DNA of 64,000 bases, from assembly GCA_014239555.1 (NCBI GenBank), contig JAAZYR010000001.1, positions 186,001 to 250,000 on the forward strand, given 5' to 3'. Position 1 is the first letter of the stretch. Every line of letters starts with the position of its first letter. This DNA comes from Acidimicrobiales bacterium. Lineage in GTDB: Bacteria; Actinomycetota; Acidimicrobiia; Acidimicrobiales; Poriferisodalaceae. The notes beneath the pieces were generated by a model that was not told the origin of the DNA, searched no databases, and was given only the letters and a program-made list of their open reading frames with translations. Below are positions 34,621 to 43,966 of this stretch, piece by piece. A program made the position numbers and the translations under genes.

Positions 34621-35434
34621 GCTCGAAACCGCTCGTCGTGATCTAGACAGAGAAATCGGCGGCCTGAAGATCAAACAGATAGAGGTAATCGGCCCAAAGC
34701 GCGTGATTCCCGGGCAGCCCAATAAGACAGCTCTTACCAAGGCCTTAGGAGGGATGAAAATCTCCAGCGTGAAACGCGTAGGTATGTCACTCTGCCTCGA
34801 TGTCGGGAACGGACAACTCCTCACAGTTGACCTTGGCCCTGGTGGATCTTTGCGCCGAGCGAGCAACAAAGACGAGGTGGACGGCAGTACCCAGTTGGTC
34901 ATTGGATTTACCCAAAAAGGTCAACTTCGGCTGCTTGATAGTGACAAAGAACTGACGGTCACCTTGGTTGACAGTGACGCAACAGATGATTCATCCTCTG
35001 AACCAGCAGAGCGCGGCTTCGACCCAATCGAAGAACCCATTTCGTGGACTGATTTTGGTCGCCGACTTCTGATGCATGACACAAAGTTGAGAAAGCTACT
35101 AATGGATTCGTCGTTCATTATTGGACTGGGCCCTGTATACGCCGACGAAATTCTCCACGCAGCGTTGTTACGGCACGACAGAATCGCGAGTCGACTGATA
35201 ACACAGGAGATACGAAGGCTTTATCGGGCAATCGTTGAAACTGTTCACAACGCCGTAAAGCATCGTGGCGTCAGCATCGGCGGAGTCTGTGACATCTTTG
35301 GCCAGCCTGGCGGATATGACGAATATCTTGAGGTCTTTGGCAGAGCTGGTGAACGTAGCCGAAATGGCCGAGGCAACGTTCTGACTGCCCGAGCAGGTGG
35401 GTCTACTCACTACTACTGCGATTACCAGGTCTAG
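34604..35434 (+). CDS. degenerate formamidopyrimidine-DNA glycosylase (Fpg/MutM) homologue
   Basis: A 276-residue Fpg-family protein in the conserved rnc-mutM-smc slot. Its N-terminus MLELPELETARRDLDREIGG aligns with the family MPELPEVET, but position 2 is Leu, not the catalytic Pro. The HLGMTG loop reads DLGPGG, and the GIGNIYADE motif reads GLGPVYADE. The C-terminus has a single Cys near the end rather than the four-cysteine zinc finger. The H2TH-like region (FIIGLGPVYADEILHAALL) is retained. It therefore probably binds something other than, or without cleaving, damaged DNA. Start ATG 34604 overlaps rnc. Confidence 0.8.
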   Translation: MLELPELETARRDLDREIGGLKIKQIEVIGPKRVIPGQPNKTALTKALGGMKISSVKRVGMSLCLDVGNGQLLTVDLGPGGSLRRASNKDEVDGSTQLVIGFTQKGQLRLLDSDKELTVTLVDSDATDDSSSEPAERGFDPIEEPISWTDFGRRLLMHDTKLRKLLMDSSFIIGLGPVYADEILHAALLRHDRIASRLITQEIRRLYRAIVETVHNAVKHRGVSIGGVCDIFGQPGGYDEYLEVFGRAGERSRNGRGNVLTARAGGSTHYYCDYQV

Positions 35435-35512
35435 CCACGACCTTTTAGCGCAATCGAAATACCCCCTTGGGGTCAACCAACTGGGGCCAGCCAGAGGGCA
35501 TTATGTCGGAGT

Positions 35513-35533
35513 GTCACCGCTACCAGCGGTGAC
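35513..35533 (+). terminator. perfect hairpin before smc
   Basis: GTCACCGCT (35513-35521) pairs with AGCGGTGAC (35525-35533) around a 3-nt loop. No T-run follows. A second small hairpin, ACCCC/GGGGT, lies near 35461-35473. They may end or attenuate the plsX-rnc transcript, or shape the smc leader. Confidence 0.45.
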
Positions 35534-35562
35534 CTCATAGTTCGTCGGGTAGGTCTTCAATA

Positions 35563-38500
35563 GTGTTTCTCAAGTCGCTCACAATGAAGGGTTTCAAATC
35601 TTTTGCTGACACGACGGTGCTTGAATTTGAGCCAGGAGTAACTGTTGTCGTAGGTCCCAACGGCAGCGGTAAGTCCAATGTTGTCGATGCTGTCGCGTGG
35701 GTATTAGGTGCCCAAGGACCAACCACCGTGAGATCAGGAAAAATGGAAGACGTGGTGTTTGCTGGCACCTCAGATCTGCCGGCGCTTGGTCGGGCAGAAG
35801 TGAGCCTGGTCATTGATAATTCGTCGGGCTCCCTGCCTATCGAATTCAGCGAGATCACGGTTACTCGGACTCTTTATAGAGCAGGCGATTCCGAGTATTC
35901 GATGAACGGAGTGCCGTGTCGCTTGCTCGATATCCAAGATCTCCTGAGTGACGCCGGAGTTGGCCGTCAACAACACGTGATTGTGGCGCAGGGGCAAATA
36001 GACCAAGTTCTCAACGCGCGTCCAGAAGACCGTCGGATGATTATCGAAGAGGCAGCTGGGGTACTCAAGTTTCGTCGACGGAAGGAACGAGCCGAACGAC
36101 GGTTGGCGTCCACTGAAGCCAATATGACCCGATTGCAGGACCTTCAAAGAGAAGTGCGTCGCCAGTTGCGTCCTCTGGAGAAACAGGCCGATTCAGCTAA
36201 ACGCCACGGAGCTGTAGCCGAAGAACTGCGAACCCTCCGGTTATATCTCACAGGGAAAAAGGTGAAAGCGCTTGAGGCAGCCCAATCTTCGTCAAAAGAG
36301 CAGAGCCGAGACTTAGACGCAGAGCAGGTCCGCTTGCGTGGCGAACTTGCGGGTCTCGATATAGAGATTGGCGCCTCGGAAGCCCAACTGGCAGAAGGTG
36401 GCGATCAAGGCTTGGATCTACTTCCTCGTGTGGAGTCGCTACGCGAGCGCTGCCGGGGTCTGATTGCACTGGTTGACGAGCGTTCAAGGACAACTGAGCG
36501 AGATCGTGGACTACTCGTGGCCGAAGACGTGGCTCTGACGCTTAAAGAAGAACTTTCGCGACTTGTGGCCGAATTAGAAGCTTTTAATACTCGAGACGAC
36601 GTGATCGAGCGTCAACTAGAGGAGCTTGCTCTGGTTGAGGCCGAACTCGACATTGAGGCCCAGTCGCTGGATGACGAAGCGCCGTTAGTGGGACTTGATG
36701 CCGCGAAAAGAGCGGCCGAAGTCAGAGGGGAACTAGGTCCGTTGCGGACCGCCGTAGAACGGGTCGTGGCAGAACACGATGGGTATGCGGCGCGTGTCAA
36801 GCAAGCAACTAGCCAAATTCAAGACGCCGATAGACGCCTTGATGAGCTTCAGTCTCGGCTCAGTTCGGCATCGGGTGCAGAAGGCGACCGAGTCCAACTA
36901 GTCGACAAGGCACAAGGTGAAGTCGATAAAGCAGTTGCGGTGATTGATGCTCTGACCGAAGAACAGCAATTGGCGCTGAAAGAAGAAGGAACCTGGCGAG
37001 CTCGGGCGGACGCCCTTGAGTTGGCAATCGAAGATGCCCGAGCGCGTTCAGGATTGCAGAAGATAGAGGAAATAGAGGGAGTGTTAGGGGTTCTTGGAGA
37101 ACTCATTCAGGTGGAGTCGGGCTGGGAACCCGCTGTGGAAGCTGCCATCGGGGGAGCCCTCGCGTCTGTCGTAGTCGAAGATGTGCAAACTGCTCGTATT
37201 GCGCTGCAGCGACTTCAAGAGTCTGATTCGGCAGGATCAATTCTTGCATTAAAAACCACAAACTCTTTGCCTGGACTGCCAAACATTGGTCAACCCCTTC
37301 GTGACCGCGTAAGCACGACGCATGCTGCAATCGATTCACTACTCGACACACTTTTGAAAGATGCCGTGTGCGTGACTGGTGGCTGGTCAGAAGCAATCGA
37401 TTTAGCGGTTGAGCAACCGGGCTTGACCGTGGTGACTGCCACCGGAGATTGTTGTGGCCCAAACGGATGGAGCGTGGGATCGGGAGCGAACGCCGCCACG
37501 GCGGCCGCGCTGGAAGCTGCGAAGGCTGGAGTTAGGGAATCCACCGCGCGGCGTGAAGCGGCGGAGGCAGCGCGAACATCTGCTGAGTCGACGCATCAAC
37601 GGGCTCGACAACGTCTGGAAACTGCCCTAGTTGAACTCGAGGCAAATGATGACTTACTGACACGCTCTTCAGATGCAATCGAACGGATTCAACGGGAGAG
37701 GCGTGACCTGACCTCAGATCGAGGAGTGTTAGAGGCGCGCTCTGCTGAGCTTGGCCAAGCGGTGGACCGCGACCGTCCAAGGCTCGTCGATCTAGAGGCT
37801 CGGCTTGTGGAGCTTGAGGTGGCAGAAAATCTTGAACGATCGGCGGCCACGGACGCTCACACCAAGCGCCGCGATTTGGGTGATCGGGTTCAGGCTGCTG
37901 CTACTAAACGTGCGGAGTTCGAAGCTAGCGCCAGCGTCGTTGGCGAACAGAAAACTCGGGTCGAAGCCCGCCACGCAGAGATATTGGTTCAGCTAAAAGC
38001 AAATGACGAGGAACGCGAGGGAAGCTCTGGCCGGCTGAATCGAGTCGGTCTAGTTCTCGCGGCCTTGGTACAACTACGAGAACTGTTGCAGGCACGATTG
38101 GACTCCCTAGAACAAGAAGTCGGGCGATTACGGGAGCGTCGTACCCAAATTTCTGTAGAAGTTCGATTAGTCGCCGATCGGTTGGAAAGCCTGAGGGGCG
38201 AGCGCACAGCTATCGAGAAACGGTCGGCCGACATTCGAGAGTTAGTGGCCGCAGGTCATATCGCAGAAACTGAGAGACGATTCAAACTCGACAGCTTGCG
38301 CGAAATGTTGACTAACGAACTTTCGGCGGGCTTCGAGGAAGCGATGGCCGTGCCCGAGCCTCAACTCAACGAAGCTGATACGCCAGCCTCGCGAGTGCGT
38401 GAACTTGAAAGTGACTTACGTCGGATGGGTCCTATCAACCCCCTTGCCGTACAGGAGTACGAATCCCTTAAAGAGCGACACGACTTTGTGGCGGAACAGT

Positions 38501-39021
38501 TACAAGATGTTCGCAACGGTCGTCGCGAGCTGAACAAAGTCATTACGGCAGTCGATGCCGAAATTGTGGAAGTTTTCTCGTCAGCGTTCACTGACGTAGC
38601 CGAAAACTTTGAACAAATATTTTCGACCTTATTTCCTGGGGGAGAAGGTCGGCTAAAGCTCACGGATCCTAATGAGTTGCTCGAAGCAGGAATCGAGATG
38701 GAAGCAAAACCTTCGGGCAAGAACGTACGGAAGCTGTCACTGCTCTCTGGAGGCGAAAGAGCTTTGACCGCTTTGGCGTTCCTATTTGCGATTTTTCGGA
38801 GCCGGCCGTCTCCGTTCTATGTGATGGACGAAGTTGAGGCCGCCCTTGACGACATCAATTTGCATCGGTTCCTCGAACTTGTCTCGGAGTTTCGCCGAGA
38901 AGCGCAGTTGGTGATCGTGAGTCACCAGAAACGCACCATGGAAGTGGCAGACGTCCTATATGGGGTCTCTATGGCACCAGCAGGTTCTTCTCGGGTGTTG
39001 AGCGAGAAGGTGGCGTCCTAG
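35563..39021 (+). CDS. smc: chromosome segregation protein SMC
   Basis: A 1152-residue condensin ATPase. The N-terminal head has Walker A GPNGSGKSNVVDAVAWVLG; two long coiled coils (about 165-480 and 665-1000) flank a hinge near residues 500-640 (VLGVLGELIQVESGWEPAVEAAIGG). The C-terminal head carries the signature LSLLSGGERALTALAF and Walker B YVMDEVEAALDD. It compacts and aligns sister chromosomes with ScpA/B, which are not encoded here. The start is GTG at 35563 (MFLKSLTMKGFKSF). It is followed by ftsY. Confidence 0.97.
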   Translation: MFLKSLTMKGFKSFADTTVLEFEPGVTVVVGPNGSGKSNVVDAVAWVLGAQGPTTVRSGKMEDVVFAGTSDLPALGRAEVSLVIDNSSGSLPIEFSEITVTRTLYRAGDSEYSMNGVPCRLLDIQDLLSDAGVGRQQHVIVAQGQIDQVLNARPEDRRMIIEEAAGVLKFRRRKERAERRLASTEANMTRLQDLQREVRRQLRPLEKQADSAKRHGAVAEELRTLRLYLTGKKVKALEAAQSSSKEQSRDLDAEQVRLRGELAGLDIEIGASEAQLAEGGDQGLDLLPRVESLRERCRGLIALVDERSRTTERDRGLLVAEDVALTLKEELSRLVAELEAFNTRDDVIERQLEELALVEAELDIEAQSLDDEAPLVGLDAAKRAAEVRGELGPLRTAVERVVAEHDGYAARVKQATSQIQDADRRLDELQSRLSSASGAEGDRVQLVDKAQGEVDKAVAVIDALTEEQQLALKEEGTWRARADALELAIEDARARSGLQKIEEIEGVLGVLGELIQVESGWEPAVEAAIGGALASVVVEDVQTARIALQRLQESDSAGSILALKTTNSLPGLPNIGQPLRDRVSTTHAAIDSLLDTLLKDAVCVTGGWSEAIDLAVEQPGLTVVTATGDCCGPNGWSVGSGANAATAAALEAAKAGVRESTARREAAEAARTSAESTHQRARQRLETALVELEANDDLLTRSSDAIERIQRERRDLTSDRGVLEARSAELGQAVDRDRPRLVDLEARLVELEVAENLERSAATDAHTKRRDLGDRVQAAATKRAEFEASASVVGEQKTRVEARHAEILVQLKANDEEREGSSGRLNRVGLVLAALVQLRELLQARLDSLEQEVGRLRERRTQISVEVRLVADRLESLRGERTAIEKRSADIRELVAAGHIAETERRFKLDSLREMLTNELSAGFEEAMAVPEPQLNEADTPASRVRELESDLRRMGPINPLAVQEYESLKERHDFVAEQLQDVRNGRRELNKVITAVDAEIVEVFSSAFTDVAENFEQIFSTLFPGGEGRLKLTDPNELLEAGIEMEAKPSGKNVRKLSLLSGGERALTALAFLFAIFRSRPSPFYVMDEVEAALDDINLHRFLELVSEFRREAQLVIVSHQKRTMEVADVLYGVSMAPAGSSRVLSEKVAS

Positions 39022-39068
39022 GTCAGGTGCCCTTCAGTGGCCTGCTTGCTCTGTAAGATCCCCGCGAC

Positions 39069-40193
39069 GTGAACTCGACCTCCCTGCTCTTTGTCATCTT
39101 CGTAGTTGTCATGTTTACCTTGGCACTTCTGCCTTGGGTGCATCGCAGGTGGACCACGAAGCGCGAGATAAACGGAGGTAATCAGGCAGAAATACCTCTG
39201 CCAGTTCCCCAAGAACTCTCTCACCAGGACGGCGGGTTTCGCGAAGAACCGGCAGAAGAAGCCGACGACGACGTGCCGCTTCCCCCCACTGCTGCATCTA
39301 TGCGGGAAAAGCTCACTAAAGCTCGGGGATTGATCTCCGAGCGACTTGCCGGGATACGCAGTGGGTCTATCGACCCTTCAACGTGGGAAAAGCTCGAAGA
39401 GTTGTTGATTCTGGCGGACGTGGGTGTCGACGCAACCATGGACACTGTGGACCGGTTACGCGCCACGTTGAGCGCTTCAGAAGTTAGTGACGGACCTCAA
39501 CTACTTGAAGCGCTCAAAGAGCAAATGAAGAGCGATCTAGCAATGGACCGACAGTTGGCGCATACCACCCAGAATGGCAAAATCCCGGTGTGGCTTTTCG
39601 TCGGAGTCAATGGGGTGGGCAAGACCACCTCAATTGGAAAAACAGGACGACGTTTAGGAGATCAAGGTCTCAGCGTTTTGATGGCAGCCGGGGATACTTT
39701 CCGAGCTGCGGCGGCCGAGCAATTGGCCACTTGGGCTGACCGCTGTGGAGCAGACTTCGTACGCGGAAGTGAAGGAGCGGACCCGAGTTCGGTCATATAT
39801 GACGCTGTGCAGGCCGCAGCGTCACGCGATGTCGATGTCGTGCTCGCCGATACAGCAGGACGACTCCATAACAAGGTCAACCTCATGGAAGAACTAGCAA
39901 AAGTTCGTCGAGTAGCGGATCGCGAGCCTGGCCAAGTGGCGGAGGTTCTTTTGGTTATTGACGCGACTACCGGCCAAAACGGTCTTTCGCAAGCACGGGA
40001 ATTTGCCAACACCGTCGCCGTTACAGGCGTAGTCCTTACAAAACTTGACGGCTCGGCGAAGGGCGGAATTGTTTTTGCGATCGAACGAGAGCTCGGCTTG
40101 CCCGTCAAGCTTGTAGGACTTGGCGAGGGCGAAAGAGATCTCATTGACTTTGACCCCAATTCATTTGTAGAGGCGCTGTTCGGCGATGAATAG
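39069..40193 (+). CDS. ftsY: signal recognition particle receptor FtsY
   Basis: A 374-residue GTPase that docks SRP-ribosome complexes at the membrane. Residues ~5-24 form a transmembrane segment (LLFVIFVVVMFTLALLPW), followed by an acidic linker (EEPAEEADDDVPLP). The NG domain has GVNGVGKTTSIGKTGRRL, DTAGRLHNKVNLMEEL and TKLDGSAKGG. The N-terminal membrane helix fits the actinobacterial form of FtsY. The start is GTG at 39069. It lies between smc and ffh. Confidence 0.96.
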   Translation: MNSTSLLFVIFVVVMFTLALLPWVHRRWTTKREINGGNQAEIPLPVPQELSHQDGGFREEPAEEADDDVPLPPTAASMREKLTKARGLISERLAGIRSGSIDPSTWEKLEELLILADVGVDATMDTVDRLRATLSASEVSDGPQLLEALKEQMKSDLAMDRQLAHTTQNGKIPVWLFVGVNGVGKTTSIGKTGRRLGDQGLSVLMAAGDTFRAAAAEQLATWADRCGADFVRGSEGADPSSVIYDAVQAAASRDVDVVLADTAGRLHNKVNLMEELAKVRRVADREPGQVAEVLLVIDATTGQNGLSQAREFANTVAVTGVVLTKLDGSAKGGIVFAIERELGLPVKLVGLGEGERDLIDFDPNSFVEALFGDE

Positions 40194-40241
40194 CGAACTG
40201 CTGAAGCGTCAACAACTGATGCAGGTAGCCTGACCAACACT

Positions 40242-41681
40242 ATGTTCGAATCTCTCTCGGACCGGTTCGACGGAATTCTTGGCCGCCTACGAGGCAAGGG
40301 TCGTTTGAGTGAGAGCGACGTTGCTGAGGCCATGCGCGAAATTCGGCTGGCACTTCTTGAGGCCGACGTTCACTTCAATGTCGTAAAGCGGTTTGTTGAA
40401 CGCACGCAGGCTCGATGTCTGGAAGCTGAGATCACCGAGAGTCTGACCCCCGGGCAACAAGTGGTAAAGGTCGTAAACGAGGAACTCGCGGTCATTTTGG
40501 GTGGGCAATCGCTCCAACTGACGTACGCCCAAAAGTCCCCGACGGTTGTTCTCATGGCTGGCCTACAGGGTTCCGGTAAAACGACTTCGTCAGCGAAACT
40601 GGCACGATGGTTTAAGTCACAGGGCAGAAACCCCCTACTTGTTGGCGCTGATCTCCAGCGCCCCGCAGCGGTAGAGCAGTTACAAACCTTGGCGGGGCAA
40701 ATCGAAGTACCAGTCTTCAGCTCGCCTTCTGACCCTGTAAAGACGGCTCGGGCAGGGCTTGTCGAGGCTCAAGCCACTGGACGCGATGTGCTCATCGTTG
40801 ACACCGCAGGTCGATTGACTATCGATCGAGATTTAATGGACGAAATTGCTGCAATTTCGGATGCGATTGACCCTAATTACACGTTCTTAGTTGTCGATGC
40901 TATGACAGGCCAAGACGCGGTGAACACGGCTGAAGCGTTTCACGCAACTCTTGAACTCGATGGAATAATTCTCACCAAACTAGATGGAGACGCCCGCGGT
41001 GGGGCTGCTCTTTCCGTTAAAGAAGTCGTGGGGAGGCCTATAGCGTTCGCTTCAACTGGCGAGAAGCTTGATGACTTCGACCTATTCCACCCTGAGCGGA
41101 TGGCAGAACGCATTCTCGGAATGGGCGATGTCCTCACCCTCATCGAAAAGGCTGAAGAAGTATTTGAACATGAGGAGGCCGAGGCAGCTGCCCAAAGGCT
41201 CCTTGAAGGAACTTTCACCCTTGACGATTTTGTTGATCAGCTTCGCCAAGTCCGTCGGATGGGTGATTTCTCCAACATCGTGTCGATGATGCCTGGCGTT
41301 CCTAAGGAGCTCAAAGACGCAGATATCGATGAACGCGAAATTGACAGAGTCGAAGCCATCGCTCTTTCGATGACTCCCGAAGAGAGAATTAACCCTGAAA
41401 TTATTGATGGCTCGCGACGAGCGCGAATTGCCACCGGAAGTGGAACGACGCCGGCACAAGTAGGCAACCTTTTGAAGCAGTTCAAAGAAATGCGCAAAAT
41501 GATGAAGGGTATGGCTGGTCTAGGTACTAAGGCCAAAGCCCGGAAAGCAAAGGGAAAAAACTCTAGAAAAGGTAAGAAAGGATCAGGAAGAACCGGAGGC
41601 AGTCGAGTTCAACCTAAGGAAACCCAACAGGTACCGAAACTTGATTTAGGCGGTCTCGATCTGACCTTACCTGGGCGTTGA
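40242..41681 (+). CDS. ffh: signal recognition particle protein Ffh
   Basis: A 479-residue SRP GTPase that binds signal sequences and 4.5S RNA. The N domain begins MFESLSDRFDGILGRLRG; the G domain has GLQGSGKTTSSAKLARW, DTAGRLTIDRDLMDE and TKLDGDARGGAALS. The methionine-rich M domain follows, with the conserved RRARIATGSGTTPAQVGNLL segment and KMMKGMAG. The lysine-rich tail (KARKAKGKNSRKGKKG) is longer than usual. It follows ftsY by 48 bp. Confidence 0.97.
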   Translation: MFESLSDRFDGILGRLRGKGRLSESDVAEAMREIRLALLEADVHFNVVKRFVERTQARCLEAEITESLTPGQQVVKVVNEELAVILGGQSLQLTYAQKSPTVVLMAGLQGSGKTTSSAKLARWFKSQGRNPLLVGADLQRPAAVEQLQTLAGQIEVPVFSSPSDPVKTARAGLVEAQATGRDVLIVDTAGRLTIDRDLMDEIAAISDAIDPNYTFLVVDAMTGQDAVNTAEAFHATLELDGIILTKLDGDARGGAALSVKEVVGRPIAFASTGEKLDDFDLFHPERMAERILGMGDVLTLIEKAEEVFEHEEAEAAAQRLLEGTFTLDDFVDQLRQVRRMGDFSNIVSMMPGVPKELKDADIDEREIDRVEAIALSMTPEERINPEIIDGSRRARIATGSGTTPAQVGNLLKQFKEMRKMMKGMAGLGTKAKARKAKGKNSRKGKKGSGRTGGSRVQPKETQQVPKLDLGGLDLTLPGR

Positions 41682-41708
41682 GAACGACCTTGTGCTCGTT
41701 GGCTCTGC

Positions 41709-41733
41709 AGCCAGGTAGGCTTTCTCCCTGGCT
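41709..41733 (+). terminator. possible weak terminator after ffh
   Basis: AGCCAGG (41709-41715) pairs with CCTGGCT (41727-41733) around an 11-nt loop and is followed by TTAAT. The T-run is short, so termination would be partial. It lies in the 148-bp gap before rpsP. Confidence 0.45.
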
Positions 41734-41829
41734 TTAATGACGCCGTCCCTTGTCACTCCACCGACCTCAGGGCCGGCACCGCCGAGTGGTAAAAACTTAC
41801 AAGACGACCCCGGAGAGACCTGAAGAACC

Positions 41830-42336
41830 ATGGCCGTACGACTGCGCCTGATGCGCATGGGCAAGAAGAAACAACCCACCTATCGAGTTGTCGCCGCCGA
41901 CAGCCGCTCCCCGCGAAACGGACGTTTCATCGAGATTGTTGGTACCTACCAGCCTCGCCTTGACCCTTCCGTTATAAAGATAGATAACGACCGTGCCGTT
42001 CACTGGCTTCAACAGGGCGCCCAGCCCAGCGAAGCAGTCGAAAAGCTCCTCAAGATCTCAGGTGCTTGGGCCGACTTTAAGGGCGAAGAATTTGTGCCTT
42101 CTGTCCCACCGGCGCCCAAAGAAAAACCTGTAGTACAAAAACCGGAGCCAAGCTCAAGTGATGTGCAGACCGACACCTCTACGGACGAAACCGAGGAGTC
42201 GACTGCCCAAGCTGATGTGGCCGAGGCTGAAGCCAATGAAGACGAGGCTGAAGCCAATGAAGTCGAAGCAACCGAAGAACCCTCAGAAAATGAGGTTGAG
42301 CAAGAGGTGAACGTGGACGATGAGGAGCAGCCATGA
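41830..42336 (+). CDS. rpsP: 30S ribosomal protein S16 with acidic tail
   Basis: A 168-residue S16, about twice the usual length. The core MAVRLRLMRMGKKKQPTYR to about residue 85 is standard. After SVPPAPKEKP comes a Glu/Ala-rich acidic tail of ~70 residues with a tandem repeat of EAEANED/EAEANEV. The repeat is encoded by two nearly identical 21-bp units at 42223-42264. The tail is probably disordered and exposed on the ribosome. It overlaps khpA by 4 nt, the first pair of the rpsP-khpA-rimM-trmD-rplS cluster. Confidence 0.95.
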   Translation: MAVRLRLMRMGKKKQPTYRVVAADSRSPRNGRFIEIVGTYQPRLDPSVIKIDNDRAVHWLQQGAQPSEAVEKLLKISGAWADFKGEEFVPSVPPAPKEKPVVQKPEPSSSDVQTDTSTDETEESTAQADVAEAEANEDEAEANEVEATEEPSENEVEQEVNVDDEEQP

Positions 42337-42587
42337 GCGATGAAGAAGGAACTACCGCAGAAGAGGTGCTTCTCTACCTCATCGCCCAGTTAGTAGAACA
42401 TCCTGATCAGGTAGAGCTCGAAATCGAAGAGACCGACACCAAGATTAGTTTGATGGCAAAAGTGAGCTCGGAAGATATCGGACGCGTTATTGGAAAGCGT
42501 GGTCGAGTGGCAAACTCGATTCGCACATTGGTGCGTGCGGCAGCGGTCAAGGACGGCGTCGATGTTGAGGTCGACTTCAGCGACTGA
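42333..42587 (+). CDS. khpA: KH-domain RNA-binding protein KhpA
   Basis: An 84-residue protein made of one KH domain with the GXXG loop in IGRVIGKRGRVANSIRTLV. KhpA proteins bind RNA and in Gram-positive bacteria are linked to cell-wall growth and rRNA handling. It lies in the standard rpsP-khpA-rimM position. The ATG start overlaps the rpsP stop. The acidic first ~30 residues are typical. Confidence 0.92.
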   Translation: MSDEEGTTAEEVLLYLIAQLVEHPDQVELEIEETDTKISLMAKVSSEDIGRVIGKRGRVANSIRTLVRAAAVKDGVDVEVDFSD

Positions 42588-42620
42588 GTTTGAAAAAAGT
42601 TCTCGGGCTGGGGTGTAGCA

Positions 42621-43100
42621 ATGTCCGACGTCGGCGACTTGCTTGAAATTGGGACTATTGGCCGTGCTCACGGCACAAAGGGAGAAGTCGTCGTCAGGCT
42701 TATCACCGATCGCGTCGAGCGGCTTGAATCCGGCAGTAAGTTGAGTGCCGACGAGCGCGAACTTGTGGTTGAGACATCTAGACCGCATCAAGATCGATGG
42801 TTAGTTCGCTTCCACGGAATAAAAACTCGTGACCAGGCCGAAAAGCTTCGCGGCTGGGTCTTGCGTGCGCCCGCCCTAAACGTTAGTGATGCGTTATGGG
42901 TTCACGAATTGATTAGCTCGACTGTCCGAGAAGTCGACGGCACCGAACGGGGGATTGTCGAAGCAGTGGTCGCAAACCCGGCCTCTGATCTGCTGGAGCT
43001 CGACAGCGGCGATCTGGTCCCCCTCACCTTCGTTGTTGAATTCGTTGACGGCGTCGTTCTTGTTGATGTGCCCGACGGCTTGTTCGACCTGAGGTCTTGA
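42621..43100 (+). CDS. rimM: ribosome maturation factor RimM
   Basis: A 159-residue factor for 30S head assembly that binds S19. The N-terminal domain starts LLEIGTIGRAHGTKGEVVVRL, and a C-terminal PRC barrel follows (ALWVHELISSTVREVDG, DLVPLTFVVEFVDGVVLVD). The length fits the family. It lies between khpA and trmD and ends one base before trmD, implying coupled translation. Confidence 0.94.
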   Translation: MSDVGDLLEIGTIGRAHGTKGEVVVRLITDRVERLESGSKLSADERELVVETSRPHQDRWLVRFHGIKTRDQAEKLRGWVLRAPALNVSDALWVHELISSTVREVDGTERGIVEAVVANPASDLLELDSGDLVPLTFVVEFVDGVVLVDVPDGLFDLRS

Positions 43101-43101
43101 A

Positions 43102-43845
43102 ATGCGCATCGACGTTTTCACTATTTTTCCCGAAGCAGTGGACAACATGGCGCAACTCAGCGTCTTGGGTCGAGCCCGCGACGCCGGACTAATTGACGTG
43201 CGCGTTCACGATCTTCGAATGGCGAGTACTGACCCTCACCGGACCGTTGACGACAAGCCATTTGGAGGAGGTGCAGGGATGATATTGAAACCTGAGCCGG
43301 CCTTTGCAGCGGTTGAGGCAGTCGAACCTCCGCGCCCGCTTTTTCTTCTCGACCCGGGTGGCCCCCAGTTCGACCAGCAAAAGGCGAACGAACTTGCCGC
43401 CATGGATGGTTTCTCACTCATGTGCGGGCGCTACGAAGGTGTGGATGATCGTATCCGGACCAACCTTGTTGATTATGAACTCTCGGTAGGTGACGTGGTA
43501 CTTGCCGGCGGTGAGTTTGCTGCCATGGTGGTAATCGAAGCCGTAACGCGGCTCGTTCCCGGCGTTCTTGGTAATGAGGTCTCTGTGACAGATGAAACCT
43601 TCGCTGACGGTTTACTTGAATATCCGCAGTGGACCCGACCGGCTATGTTTCGCGAGTTCGAAGTACCGGAGACCCTCCGAAGTGGGGACCACGCGTTGAT
43701 TCACCGATGGCGCCGAGCTATGGCTATCGCGCGAACAGCCGAACTTCGACCTGATTTGCTTGAACGTCGGGGTATTTCGCGAGAAGAATCAGTACTTCTC
43801 AACGAGTTCAATATAAGCGTGGATCCCCGCTTCGTTTCGGAGTAA
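43102..43845 (+). CDS. trmD: tRNA (guanine37-N1)-methyltransferase
   Basis: A 247-residue SPOUT methyltransferase that modifies G37 next to the tRNA anticodon and prevents frameshifting. It starts MRIDVFTIFPEAVD and keeps the knot motifs LMCGRYEGVDDRI and LSVGDVVLAGGEFA. The C-terminal helical region includes the RPAMF tract. The length is typical. It lies between rimM and rplS, the standard order. Confidence 0.96.
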   Translation: MRIDVFTIFPEAVDNMAQLSVLGRARDAGLIDVRVHDLRMASTDPHRTVDDKPFGGGAGMILKPEPAFAAVEAVEPPRPLFLLDPGGPQFDQQKANELAAMDGFSLMCGRYEGVDDRIRTNLVDYELSVGDVVLAGGEFAAMVVIEAVTRLVPGVLGNEVSVTDETFADGLLEYPQWTRPAMFREFEVPETLRSGDHALIHRWRRAMAIARTAELRPDLLERRGISREESVLLNEFNISVDPRFVSE

Positions 43846-43966
43846 CAGGCCGGTAACATAACTATTCGTTCTAGCTGCGACGCCCGTAGCCCTTTCTGAG
43901 GGCCAGTCGCTGCCCCGAATAGTCGCCGTTCCCAATCCGGAACCCCACCCCAGGAGCAAGTGCACC

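Noticed and set aside
39662..40333. 223-codon antisense ORF over ftsY/ffh
   Set aside because: Low-complexity Ser/Arg/Pro translation opposite two certain genes.
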